Assembly: GCA_024277475.1 (NCBI GenBank)
Contig: JAJRVC010000332.1
Coordinates: 1-14,296, forward strand
DNA length: 14,296 nucleotides
Origin: Deltaproteobacteria bacterium
GTDB taxonomy: Bacteria > Desulfobacterota > Desulfobacteria > Desulfobacterales > JAFDCJ01
Reading direction: 5' to 3'
The translations under genes were made by a program, and so were the position numbers. The notes under the pieces are model-generated. The model had not been told where the DNA came from, ran no database searches, and saw nothing but the letters and a program-made list of their open reading frames with translations. How positions within the stretch are numbered: position 1 is the first letter of the stretch; each line of letters begins with the position of its first letter. Positions 6,250-13,123 of this stretch are shown piece by piece.

Positions 6250-7016
6250 CCCTGCCTCCCAAGATAGATTTTACGGACCTCGGTGTCAGACTGGATTTCT
6301 TCATAACTTCCTTCCCGGAAAATCGTGCCCTTGTACATGACGGTGATACGGCCGGCGATTTCTTTAACGAAACGGATATCATGCTCAATGACCAGGATTG
6401 AGATACCGGTGGTATGCGATATTTCTTTAATCAGGGTTGCGGTTTCACGGGTTTCTGTGACCGTCATTCCGGCAGTGGGTTCATCCAGGAGCATCAATCT
6501 CGGATTGCTGGCCAGCACCATGCCGATTTCCAACCACTGTCTTTGCCCATGAGACAGGTTCATAGCCGGTTCATCGGCTTTTTCAGAAAGATTAATCCTG
6601 GATAGATACTTTAAAATCCGTTGATGAGAGTCTGAATCGACCCGTGCACTGACAAACATGGATTGCCGCTGATTCGAGAAAAACGGTACCCGGATATTTT
6701 CATATACCGTCAGTTGGTCAAAAATGCCCGGAATCTGAAATTTTCGTCCGATTCCAAGCTTGCTGATCACGTGCACGGGTTTTGCGGTGATGTCCTGATC
6801 CGAGAAAAATACTTTACCCGCTGAAGGCTTGTAGTAGCCGGTAATCAGGTTAAAAAGCGTCGATTTGCCGCATCCGTTGGGGCCGATGATACAACGCAGT
6901 TCCCCCTCCGCCAAAGTCAGATCCACGCGGTCCACGGCGGTGAGGCCGCCGAATTTTTTTGTAATACCCCGTGTTTCAAGAATATCCACTATTGCTATAC
7001 CATCTATGCCATCCAA
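6246..7016 (-). CDS. HAAT-family ABC transporter ATP-binding protein, UrtD/LivG-like
   Basis: An ATPase of about 247-256 residues. GELRCIIGPNGCGKST contains Walker A, followed by GIGRKFQIPGIF (Q-loop), LSHGQRQWLEIGM (signature), LMLLDEPTAGMT (Walker B) and IEHD (H-loop). GELRCIIGPNG, GRKFQ and LSHGQ-QWLEIGM are distinctive of UrtD, the urea-transporter ATPase, rather than LivG; the actual substrate remains unknown. The start is unclear. The longest frame begins at a TTG at 7016 and a GTG at 6989 is the alternative, but neither has a convincing ribosome site. Nearby ATGs are out of frame and meet stops at once. It follows binding protein 2 by 93 bp and overlaps the UrtE-like gene by 4 bp. Confidence 0.92.
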   Translation of the reverse strand: MDGIDGIAIVDILETRGITKKFGGLTAVDRVDLTLAEGELRCIIGPNGCGKSTLFNLITGYYKPSAGKVFFSDQDITAKPVHVISKLGIGRKFQIPGIFDQLTVYENIRVPFFSNQRQSMFVSARVDSDSHQRILKYLSRINLSEKADEPAMNLSHGQRQWLEIGMVLASNPRLMLLDEPTAGMTVTETRETATLIKEISHTTGISILVIEHDIRFVKEIAGRITVMYKGTIFREGSYEEIQSDTEVRKIYLGRQG

Positions 7017-7109
7017 ATATATTTGTCACTTTTGGTCAAACAAACGGCATGTAAGGAGCTAAAAAACATGGTGTGGATTTTTTATGTCCTGCCCCCATTG
7101 CCAACGCCC

Positions 7110-8318
7110 TTACTTGGCACCAACCATCTTCCGACCCTGACACTGGTTGGCAGCCCGTATAGGACCAATATATTTCTTTAGCTTTAGTTGACCCCCGATG
7201 ACTTCGGCAATTAGCATGTTCAATGTCATGTGGTGGTCTCCATGCATCGTAACTTGACCATTCGCGGCAACAACGTTTTGGTCGATCATTGCATCAATAA
7301 TTTTTTCTTTATCAGCAGATTGAGCTTTTTCAATTGCTTCTTTAAAGAGCATCACTATTCCATAATGGCTATCCGCGTAAAAACTGACGATTGCGTCATC
7401 GCCGAACATTTTGCGCTGGCGTGCTACAAAATCTTTGGAATCCGGGCGGTCCAATGATTGGATGAAGTGATTGCACGTAATGATGCCTTCAGCCTGCTCA
7501 CCGGTTAGTCCAGACATATAGTTGTCATTGAATCCCATAAAGGCGATCTTGACTTTTTCTTTCATACCAAATTCTCCAAATTGCTTCACGAAAGTTTGTC
7601 CATCAGCTCCGGGCAGGGTTAAAATAAGTACTTTGGCACCGGATTTGCGGATTTTTTGGATTGTGGAAGCAAAATCTTTTACACCAAATGGGGTGTATTC
7701 CTCCGCCAGAATACTACCTTTTTGTTCTTGAATTGCTGCCTTTATCGCTGCGTTCATTTTGTGTGGCCAGACGTAATCGGCACCAAAAAGATAAAAGGAG
7801 TCTCCGTAATTATTTAATAAATAGGGGATAAAAGGTTTGATGTAATGATCAGGAATGGCACTGTAACAAAAAACATAACGGTTGCATACACCTCCCTCAT
7901 AGTCTGTAGCATAAAGCAAAGGGGTTTTTAGCTTGGTCAAATGGGGGGTCATAGCATCTCGGTTCGCCGAAGTAATTGGACCAAGAATGGCATGAACCTT
8001 ATCCCGCAGGATTAATTTTTTGGTTTTTTCAACAGCCGTTTTGGGATCTGTTTTGTTATCTTCAATAATCAATTCAAACTTGCGCCCACCAAGCACACCA
8101 CCAGCAGCATTAATTTCTGCCACCGCCATCTTAGCGCCCTGGATCCCCTGCTGCCCGAAAAGCTCTAACCCGCCCGAAAGCGGCAGCACAACTCCAATCT
8201 TAATTGGATCTTTATCGGCGAAGACACCACAGGGTATCACAAAGGTGAAAGTTAGCAAAATGACAGCGACTAAACCAGTTAATTTGAATTGCTTTTTTAA
8301 ATTTTCTCTTCTCCTCAT
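7110..8318 (-). CDS. HAAT-family periplasmic substrate-binding protein (amide/urea-type), copy 2
   Basis: A 402-residue periplasmic binding protein, predicted to feed the UrtDE-like ATPases and UrtBC-like permeases encoded just downstream. The ATG at 8318 has AAAGGAGG seven bases upstream. The signal peptide has a very basic start (MRRRENLKKQFK), a hydrophobic core at about 13-29, and probable cleavage after GVFA near residue 34. From PIKIGVVLPLSGG onward it parallels the protein at 2044-3222, including IEDNKTDPKTAVEK, YEGGVCNRYVF, DYVWPHKM, EYTPFGVKD and a C-terminal NQC. Differences cluster in the central region (FNDNYMSGL against SDENYLLAL) and C-terminal half, so ligand preference may differ. 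Only 50 bp separates it from the dehydrogenase gene, so it is probably co-transcribed with it. Codon use looks more AT-rich than copy 1. Confidence 0.92.
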   Translation of the reverse strand: MRRRENLKKQFKLTGLVAVILLTFTFVIPCGVFADKDPIKIGVVLPLSGGLELFGQQGIQGAKMAVAEINAAGGVLGGRKFELIIEDNKTDPKTAVEKTKKLILRDKVHAILGPITSANRDAMTPHLTKLKTPLLYATDYEGGVCNRYVFCYSAIPDHYIKPFIPYLLNNYGDSFYLFGADYVWPHKMNAAIKAAIQEQKGSILAEEYTPFGVKDFASTIQKIRKSGAKVLILTLPGADGQTFVKQFGEFGMKEKVKIAFMGFNDNYMSGLTGEQAEGIITCNHFIQSLDRPDSKDFVARQRKMFGDDAIVSFYADSHYGIVMLFKEAIEKAQSADKEKIIDAMIDQNVVAANGQVTMHGDHHMTLNMLIAEVIGGQLKLKKYIGPIRAANQCQGRKMVGAK

Positions 8319-8345
8319 GATTGTACCTCCTTTAATGTGTTAAGC

Positions 8346-8355
8346 AACAGCTGTT
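8346..8355. promoter_or_regulatory. 10-bp palindrome in the dehydrogenase-binding protein spacer
   Basis: AACAGCTGTT is a perfect 10-bp palindrome midway between the dehydrogenase stop and the binding-protein ribosome site. It is too short to form a strong hairpin. An operator role is possible, but chance is the simpler explanation. Confidence 0.2.
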
Positions 8356-8368
8356 AAATGTTAATTGA

Positions 8369-9133
8369 TTACACATGGATGTATCCACCATCGATTAGGA
8401 GCTCGGCGCCTGTCATAAAAGAAGAATCCTCTGAGGCCAGGAAAAGGGCACCCTTGGCGATTTCCGCCGAGGTCCCAAAACGTCCCATGGGCTGCAAAGC
8501 CAGATAACCGGCCATTGCTGCTGCAGGATCCTTTGAAGTCTGTTTAACTCCTTCGCGGAGCCCCGGTGTATCAATCGTTCCCGGGGACAAGGAATTAACT
8601 CGAATATTATCTTTAATATAGCTGATGGCCGTAGCCCGCGTAAAGCTTACCACGCCACCTTTTGAAGCGTGATAGGCGGCATATCCCGGTGAACCAACGG
8701 AAGCAAAAGTGGAAGCTGTGTTAATAATGACGCCACCACCGTTCTTTAACATGTAAGGGATGGCATGCTTTGTGCCGATAAAAACACTTTTAAGATTCGT
8801 GTCAATAATGTAATCCCACTCTTCCTCGGAAGTATCGAGCACAGTCTTGACATTCTCTACAGCAGCATTGTTGATTAGAATGTCCAGTTGGCCGAACTGT
8901 GCTACGGTTTTATCGATAAGATTTTTTATCTGTTGAGCAACAGAAACATCGCACTTAATAAAAACAGCGATACAGCCCTCTTTTTGAATATCTTCCACCA
9001 CACGATTACCATCGCTCTCATTGCGGCCGGACACCACTACCCTGGCGCCTTCCCTGGCAAACAGTTTGACACATGCCTCACCGATTCCTCTCGTTGATCC
9101 AGTAACGATGGCGACTTTTCCTTTCAATGTCAT
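8369..9133 (-). CDS. Short-chain dehydrogenase/reductase (FabG-like, classical SDR)
   Basis: A 254-residue cytoplasmic NAD(P)-dependent oxidoreductase of the classical SDR type. TGSTRGIG (residues 11-18) is the cofactor loop; SGRN ends the second beta-strand and may favour NADP. NNAA (88-91) replaces the usual NNAG. Catalytic residues are Asn113, Ser141, Tyr154 and Lys158 (YHASK), with normal spacing. LIDGGYIHV is the standard C-terminal end. An ATG at 9154 would add seven residues, but GGAAAGGA lies eight bases before the ATG at 9133, so that start is preferred. The gene sits between the RutB-like hydrolase (107 bp upstream) and binding protein 2 (50 bp downstream), probably in one transcript. 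The substrate is unknown. FabG-like fatty-acid synthesis is unlikely in this setting, because no other fatty-acid gene is present. Confidence 0.9.
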   Translation of the reverse strand: MTLKGKVAIVTGSTRGIGEACVKLFAREGARVVVSGRNESDGNRVVEDIQKEGCIAVFIKCDVSVAQQIKNLIDKTVAQFGQLDILINNAAVENVKTVLDTSEEEWDYIIDTNLKSVFIGTKHAIPYMLKNGGGVIINTASTFASVGSPGYAAYHASKGGVVSFTRATAISYIKDNIRVNSLSPGTIDTPGLREGVKQTSKDPAAAMAGYLALQPMGRFGTSAEIAKGALFLASEDSSFMTGAELLIDGGYIHV

Positions 9134-9240
9134 AGCGGATATCCTTTCCGACATTGATAAGAATGAATCTGAAATGATTATTTTTTTATTGCAAAAGTCA
9201 ACGTACAGGATAGAATCAACAACCGTTCCAATGGCGTGAC

Positions 9241-9867
9241 TCAGATAGCCGGCGAAGCGTTTGACAACGCTTCAATAATTTGGTGAGAATTCGTGATATC
9301 ACCGAAATGGGTTTCAATATCGTACAAAGAGGATTCTTGTTCTCGCGGCCCGGTTGCTTCAACACAATCGGTCGGAACGATCACTTTATACCCCCGGAAA
9401 AAGGCATCATGAATCGTGGAACGTACGCAAATGTTAGTTACTACACCCATCACGATTAACATCTTAATGCATAGATCTTTTAATGTTAAATCGAGATCCG
9501 TTTCGAAAAAACCGGAAAAGCGACGTTTGGTAATAATCAAATCTTCAGCAGAGGGTTTCAGTGCATCAATGACATTAGCGCCCCAGGATCCTTCGATACA
9601 GTGTTGCCCTCGCTTTAAAAACTCCCGGTCTTCTCTTAATCCCGGCCGATGGGCATCGTTGACATAGATGACTGGAATATTGATTTTACGGCCTGCGTCC
9701 ATCACAGCTTTCTGGTTTGGCACAATATGATCACCTTCGGGAAGAACCATTTTCCCGCCTTCAACCAGAAAATCATTGAGCATGTCGATGACGAGTATAG
9801 CTGAAGTCTCCGGATTTATAGCCCAGGTCGTTTCCTTTTTTATTTTTGAGAATTCATCGATTATCAT
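9241..9867 (-). CDS. RutB-like cysteine amidohydrolase (isochorismatase family)
   Basis: A 208-residue cytoplasmic hydrolase with the family triad: Asp28 in VIDMLNDF, Lys114 in KRRFSGFF and Cys147 in GVVTNICV. SGFFETDLD, followed by the CVRSTIHDAFFRGY and YDIETHFG segments, resembles RutB (ureidoacrylate/peroxyureidoacrylate amidohydrolase). It also fits the wider group of N-carbamoyl, biuret and maleamate amidohydrolases. It probably cleaves a C-N bond in an amide or ureide and releases ammonia or a carbamate. It lacks PncA's DWH metal site. A TTG at 9894 would add nine residues, but the ATG at 9867 has GGAG five bases upstream and is preferred. It is first in block B, behind a good promoter, and ahead of a urea/amide-type transporter. 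That setting supports a catabolic role for the imported substrate. No rutA or other rut gene is present. Confidence 0.87.
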   Translation of the reverse strand: MIIDEFSKIKKETTWAINPETSAILVIDMLNDFLVEGGKMVLPEGDHIVPNQKAVMDAGRKINIPVIYVNDAHRPGLREDREFLKRGQHCIEGSWGANVIDALKPSAEDLIITKRRFSGFFETDLDLTLKDLCIKMLIVMGVVTNICVRSTIHDAFFRGYKVIVPTDCVEATGPREQESSLYDIETHFGDITNSHQIIEALSNASPAI

Positions 9868-9951
9868 AGTCGCTCCGGCCAATTTGATTGGCAATCAATT
9901 AATCAATCCAAATCAGCATTTTCTAAAGGTGGAAAATTCGTCTATGAAATT

Positions 9952-9961
9952 TTGTATACAA
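9952..9961. promoter_or_regulatory. Perfect palindrome TTGTATACAA over the -10 element (operator candidate)
   Basis: This 10-bp perfect palindrome includes the whole -10 hexamer of the promoter upstream of the RutB-like gene. A repressor bound here would block RNA polymerase. The TNGTNNNNACNA pattern suits FadR/FCD-type GntR regulators, which bind similar dyads; that link is from general knowledge. No regulator gene lies in the window. Confidence 0.45.
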
Positions 9962-9981
9962 TAGACAATTTTAGTTGTCAA
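9953..9981 (-). promoter_or_regulatory. Sigma70-type promoter for the hydrolase-SDR-transporter block
   Basis: On the minus strand a consensus TTGACA (-35, 9976-9981) lies exactly 17 bp from TATACA (-10, 9953-9958, 4 of 6 to consensus). Transcription would start near 9946, leaving a leader of about 80 nt before the ATG at 9867. The -35 overlaps a dyad GACAA-N6-TTGTC (9965-9980), and the -10 lies within TTGTATACAA. It is the best promoter match I found in the window and is correctly placed for block B. Confidence 0.65.
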
Positions 9982-10274
9982 ATACATAATAGAGACCTCG
10001 ACGTACAGCTTGGAAAAATAGCTGTGATTCTTTAATTTTCGAAAGATTTTATGAAAAATGGACGTGGGTCTAATTCAGGAATTGAGGGATTTGGAGATTT
10101 GGGAATTCTGGGGAATTGGAGGACTTCTATCTGTCATAACACCTCTGAATTTATCTAATTTATTGAAATATCAGTATTTTTTACGGCTATTTTCTTGTTG
10201 AACCGTTGTTCCATCATTCCAATTGCAGAGCTAAGTTCTATATTTTATCCTTTAATCCCCCAATTCCTAAATGC
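9982..10274. other. Non-coding spacer downstream of livF with an imperfect long-range inverted repeat
   Basis: No gene is seen between the block B promoter and the livF stop. AGGAATTGAGGGATT (10077-10091) is matched by the inverted AATCCCCCAATTCCT (10254-10268), 14 of 15 positions, about 160 bp apart. The left arm runs on in TTGGGAATT/GGGGAATTGG units to 10124. On the minus-strand transcript these arms could pair just past the livF stop. No T-run follows, so this is not a standard terminator; an intergenic repeat is more likely. Confidence 0.6.
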
Positions 10275-10988
10275 CTATATCCCCAGATAAGCCTTTCGGA
10301 CCTTATCGTTGGCCATAAGGTTTTGGGCCGTATCCGATAGGGTCACCCGGCCGGTTTCCATGACGTACCCGCGGTGGGCCACTTTTAAAGCCATGTTCGC
10401 ATTCTGCTCAACCAGGAAAATGGTGGTCTTGCTCTCGACATTGATTTTTTTAATAATACTAAAAATCTGCTTTACAATCAGGGGGGCCAGACCCAAAGAC
10501 GGCTCATCCATCAAGAGAAGCCGGGGTTTGGCCATCAAGGCCCGGGATATGGCCAGCATCTGCTGTTCGCCGCCGCTCAACGTGCCTCCGGCCTGAGTGC
10601 GTCTTTCGGCCAGAATCGGAAAAAGTTCGTAGATATACTCGATGTCGCGTTTGATTTCATCCTTATCGTTTCTTAAAAATGCGCCCATATCCAGATTTTC
10701 CGCAACGCTCAGGTAAGGAAATATGCGGCGGCCCTCCGGTACCTGGCTGATTCCTAAAGAAACAATGTTGTTGGGTGCCAAATTCTGAATGGGCTCACCC
10801 ATGAAGAGAATTTCACCGGATCTGGGCGATACAATGCCGCAGATAGACATCAGGGTGGTGGATTTGCCGGCGCCGTTGGCACCAATCAGGGTAATAATCT
10901 CACCTTCGGATATCTTCAGGCTGACATCTTTTAAGGCCTGGATGTTTCCGTAAAAAGTTTTTATGTTTTTAAGCTCAAGCATCGGCAT
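10275..10988 (-). CDS. livF: Branched-chain amino acid-type ABC transporter ATP-binding protein LivF
   Basis: A 237-residue cytoplasmic ATPase and last gene of the livHMGF operon. Motifs are GANGAGKST (Walker A, about residues 36-44), VPEGRRIFPYLSVAENL (after the Q-loop, typical of LivF), LSGGEQQMLAISRAL (signature), LLLMDEPSLGLAP (Walker B) and VEQN, with the usual Gln in place of the switch His. VPEGRRIF and DEPSLGLAP mark it as LivF rather than UrtE, in contrast with the ATPase at 5545-6249. Two ATGs, at 10988 and 10982, share one GGAG; the longer is given, with spacing slightly favouring the second. It overlaps livG by 14 bp, indicating coupled translation. The true ligand could be any HAAT substrate, not only leucine, isoleucine and valine. 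Confidence 0.93.
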   Translation of the reverse strand: MPMLELKNIKTFYGNIQALKDVSLKISEGEIITLIGANGAGKSTTLMSICGIVSPRSGEILFMGEPIQNLAPNNIVSLGISQVPEGRRIFPYLSVAENLDMGAFLRNDKDEIKRDIEYIYELFPILAERRTQAGGTLSGGEQQMLAISRALMAKPRLLLMDEPSLGLAPLIVKQIFSIIKKINVESKTTIFLVEQNANMALKVAHRGYVMETGRVTLSDTAQNLMANDKVRKAYLGI

Positions 10989-11763
10989 CTTCTCCGAGGT
11001 AGGCTTTGATGACCGCAGAGTTACTTTTTATCTCCTGCGGGGTTCCCTGTGCAATTTTTTTGCCGTAATCGACCACATAGATACTATCAGACAAACTCAT
11101 CACCAGTTTCATGTCGTGCTCGATCAGCAAAATGGTGATACCTTCCTGATCGCGAATCCTGACAATCAACTCGTCGAGCTCCCTGGTTTCCAGTGGATTC
11201 ATACCGGCTGCCGGTTCATCCAGGAGCAATAAAAATGGCTCGGTCGCCATGGCCCGTGCGATTTCAAGACGCCGCTGGGCACCGTAGGGAAGATTTTTGG
11301 CAAATTCATTGACAAATTCCGCCAGACCTATTTTCTCCAGAACCGTATAGCTGTCCTCGACGATTTTATTTTCTTCTTTGCGGATGGATCTGGTCTTGGT
11401 AATAGCGCCGACAATCCCGGCGGAAGTTCGACAATGACGGCCAATCATGACATTTTCCAGCACCGTCATGTTTTGAAACAACCGGATATTCTGAAAGGTT
11501 CGGGCCAGACCGGCTTTGGTGACATAATTCGGTTTCAAGCCGTTTAGCTTCCTGGTTTTCAGGTTGGGCGGTCGAATTAACATCTCACCTGCAGTCGGTG
11601 CATATATTCCTGTTAAACAGTTGAAAAAGGTGGTTTTGCCGGCTCCGTTAGGACCGATAAGAGCGACGATTTCCCCCTGGTGAATTTCAAGGTCCAGACT
11701 GTCCAGCGCCCGCAGACCCCCAAAATCCATTGTTAAATTATTTACTTGCAGTATAGGTTCCAT
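10975..11763 (-). CDS. livG: Branched-chain amino acid-type ABC transporter ATP-binding protein LivG
   Basis: A 262-residue cytoplasmic ATPase, partner of LivF. It shows GPNGAGKTT (Walker A), ARTFQNIRLF (Q-loop, the LivG hallmark), LPYGAQRRLEIARAMA (signature), LLLLDEPAAGMNP (Walker B) and IEHD (H-loop). It has the LivG-type insertion between Q-loop and signature (about residues 105-150) and ends in YLGEDADA after the family's AYLG motif. The ATG at 11763 follows the livM stop by a single base and has no strong ribosome site, so coupling to livM translation is likely. Its motifs differ clearly from the UrtD-like ATPase at 6246-7016. The two transporters in this window therefore belong to different HAAT branches and are not recent duplicates. 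Confidence 0.94.
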   Translation of the reverse strand: MEPILQVNNLTMDFGGLRALDSLDLEIHQGEIVALIGPNGAGKTTFFNCLTGIYAPTAGEMLIRPPNLKTRKLNGLKPNYVTKAGLARTFQNIRLFQNMTVLENVMIGRHCRTSAGIVGAITKTRSIRKEENKIVEDSYTVLEKIGLAEFVNEFAKNLPYGAQRRLEIARAMATEPFLLLLDEPAAGMNPLETRELDELIVRIRDQEGITILLIEHDMKLVMSLSDSIYVVDYGKKIAQGTPQEIKSNSAVIKAYLGEDADA

Positions 11764-11764
11764 T

Positions 11765-13009
11765 TTAACCGGTTATTGCCGCTTCAGCTTTGGGTTTACC
11801 CGCGCCCTTCCCTTCAAATTGATAGGTCCGGCGCACCTGACTGACGATCCCGCCAGGGCGAAAAACCATCATCACGACCAGAACGGCACCGAAAACCAGC
11901 AGGCGATATTCAGAAAAAACACGCAGATACTCCGGCAGGAGGATCAGAGTCAGGGCTCCGAAAATAACCCCGATAACAGAGCCCATGCCGCCTAAAACCA
12001 CCACGCACAGGATAATGATCGATTCCCACAGCGTGAAACTGGCCGGATTGATAAAAGTGGTTTTAGCAGCAAACACGACCCCTGCCATACCGGCCCAGGT
12101 TGCACCCATAGCAAAGGCACTCAGCTTGGTCCGGGTCTTGTCGATCCCCATGGCCTGGCAGGCCACCTCATCCTCCCGCAGGGCAATCCAGGCCCTGCCG
12201 ATCCGGGAATCCTGCAGACGTCGGACAACAAATATCGTCAGCAGTACCAGCAGGAGCATCACAAAATACAAATAGATGGTTGCCTGATGCAGTGACATCT
12301 GGATTCCAAATAATCCGGGGCGGGGGATGTTGGCAATGCCGCTGGGACCAAACGAAAATTCATTCCAGTTTTCCAAAACCAGACGGATAATTTCTCCAAA
12401 ACCGAGGGTAACGATGGCCAGATAATCTCCTTTCAAACGCAGCACGGGAAATCCTAAAAGGAGGCCGAAAATAAGGCTCATCCCGGCGCCGATGGGAAGC
12501 ACCGTCCAAAACCCTAACCCGAAATGGTAGTTCAAAAGCGCATAGCTGTAAGCTCCTACCGCATAAAAAGCGACATAGCCCAGATCCAGCAAACCCGCCA
12601 GTCCGACCACAATATTCAACCCCAGACCGGTGATCACATAAATCAATGCCGTAATCATAATATTGGTCTGATAAAGAGAGAAGATGAATGGAAAGATCAG
12701 GATAAAAATACCTACACCGATCAAGGTCGGGATATAAAAGCGGGGCTCACGGGCGATTCGCCGGTTCCAGGGGATATGCTCAACGTCACCGAGATCAGCT
12801 TCTTTTTTGCCGCTCTCCTTACGTTCCAGTAAATAGCGCCAGACGAAGGAGAGAAAAAAAATGCCGAAGCCTACCATAAACATCCGCTCCCAGCGCCATT
12901 CCACTATATTTTCAACCGTGTTGACCCGGATGACCATTATCGGGAAGGTCAAAAACATAAACCAGAGGGATGTGAAAAAAGACTTTTTTACTTCATCAAA
13001 AGAGACCAC
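11765..13009 (-). CDS. livM: Branched-chain amino acid-type ABC transporter permease LivM
   Basis: A 414-residue inner-membrane permease of the long LivM type. Two N-terminal hydrophobic segments and a charged linker (RKESGKKEADLGDVEHIPWN, about residues 64-83) precede the conserved domain. That domain contains GLGLNIVVGLAGLLDLGY, FPVLRLKGDYLAIVTLGFGE, REDEVACQAMGID (the ATPase-coupling loop) and VVLGGMGSVIGVIFGA. The length and extension match E. coli LivM, unlike the shorter UrtC-like protein at 3517-4512. The start is a GTG at 13009. The frame upstream is closed by a TGA without another start, and no clear ribosome site is visible, so a downstream start is possible. It lies 114 bp after livH and 1 bp before livG. 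Confidence 0.92.
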   Translation of the reverse strand: MVSFDEVKKSFFTSLWFMFLTFPIMVIRVNTVENIVEWRWERMFMVGFGIFFLSFVWRYLLERKESGKKEADLGDVEHIPWNRRIAREPRFYIPTLIGVGIFILIFPFIFSLYQTNIMITALIYVITGLGLNIVVGLAGLLDLGYVAFYAVGAYSYALLNYHFGLGFWTVLPIGAGMSLIFGLLLGFPVLRLKGDYLAIVTLGFGEIIRLVLENWNEFSFGPSGIANIPRPGLFGIQMSLHQATIYLYFVMLLLVLLTIFVVRRLQDSRIGRAWIALREDEVACQAMGIDKTRTKLSAFAMGATWAGMAGVVFAAKTTFINPASFTLWESIIILCVVVLGGMGSVIGVIFGALTLILLPEYLRVFSEYRLLVFGAVLVVMMVFRPGGIVSQVRRTYQFEGKGAGKPKAEAAITG

Positions 13010-13123
13010 TTTAAAATCCGTAAAAGAATTATGGGTTATTGCTTTATCGGTTATTAGACCTCAGCACTCTTAAAAACCACAGGTGCAAATTTCTAACGGC
13101 TAACAACAAATAACTATGAATAA

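Noticed and set aside
7110..8318. Lipoprotein signal in binding protein 2 (Cys30)
   Set aside because: VIPC does not fit a lipobox (Pro at -1), and a normal signal peptidase I site follows at about residue 34.
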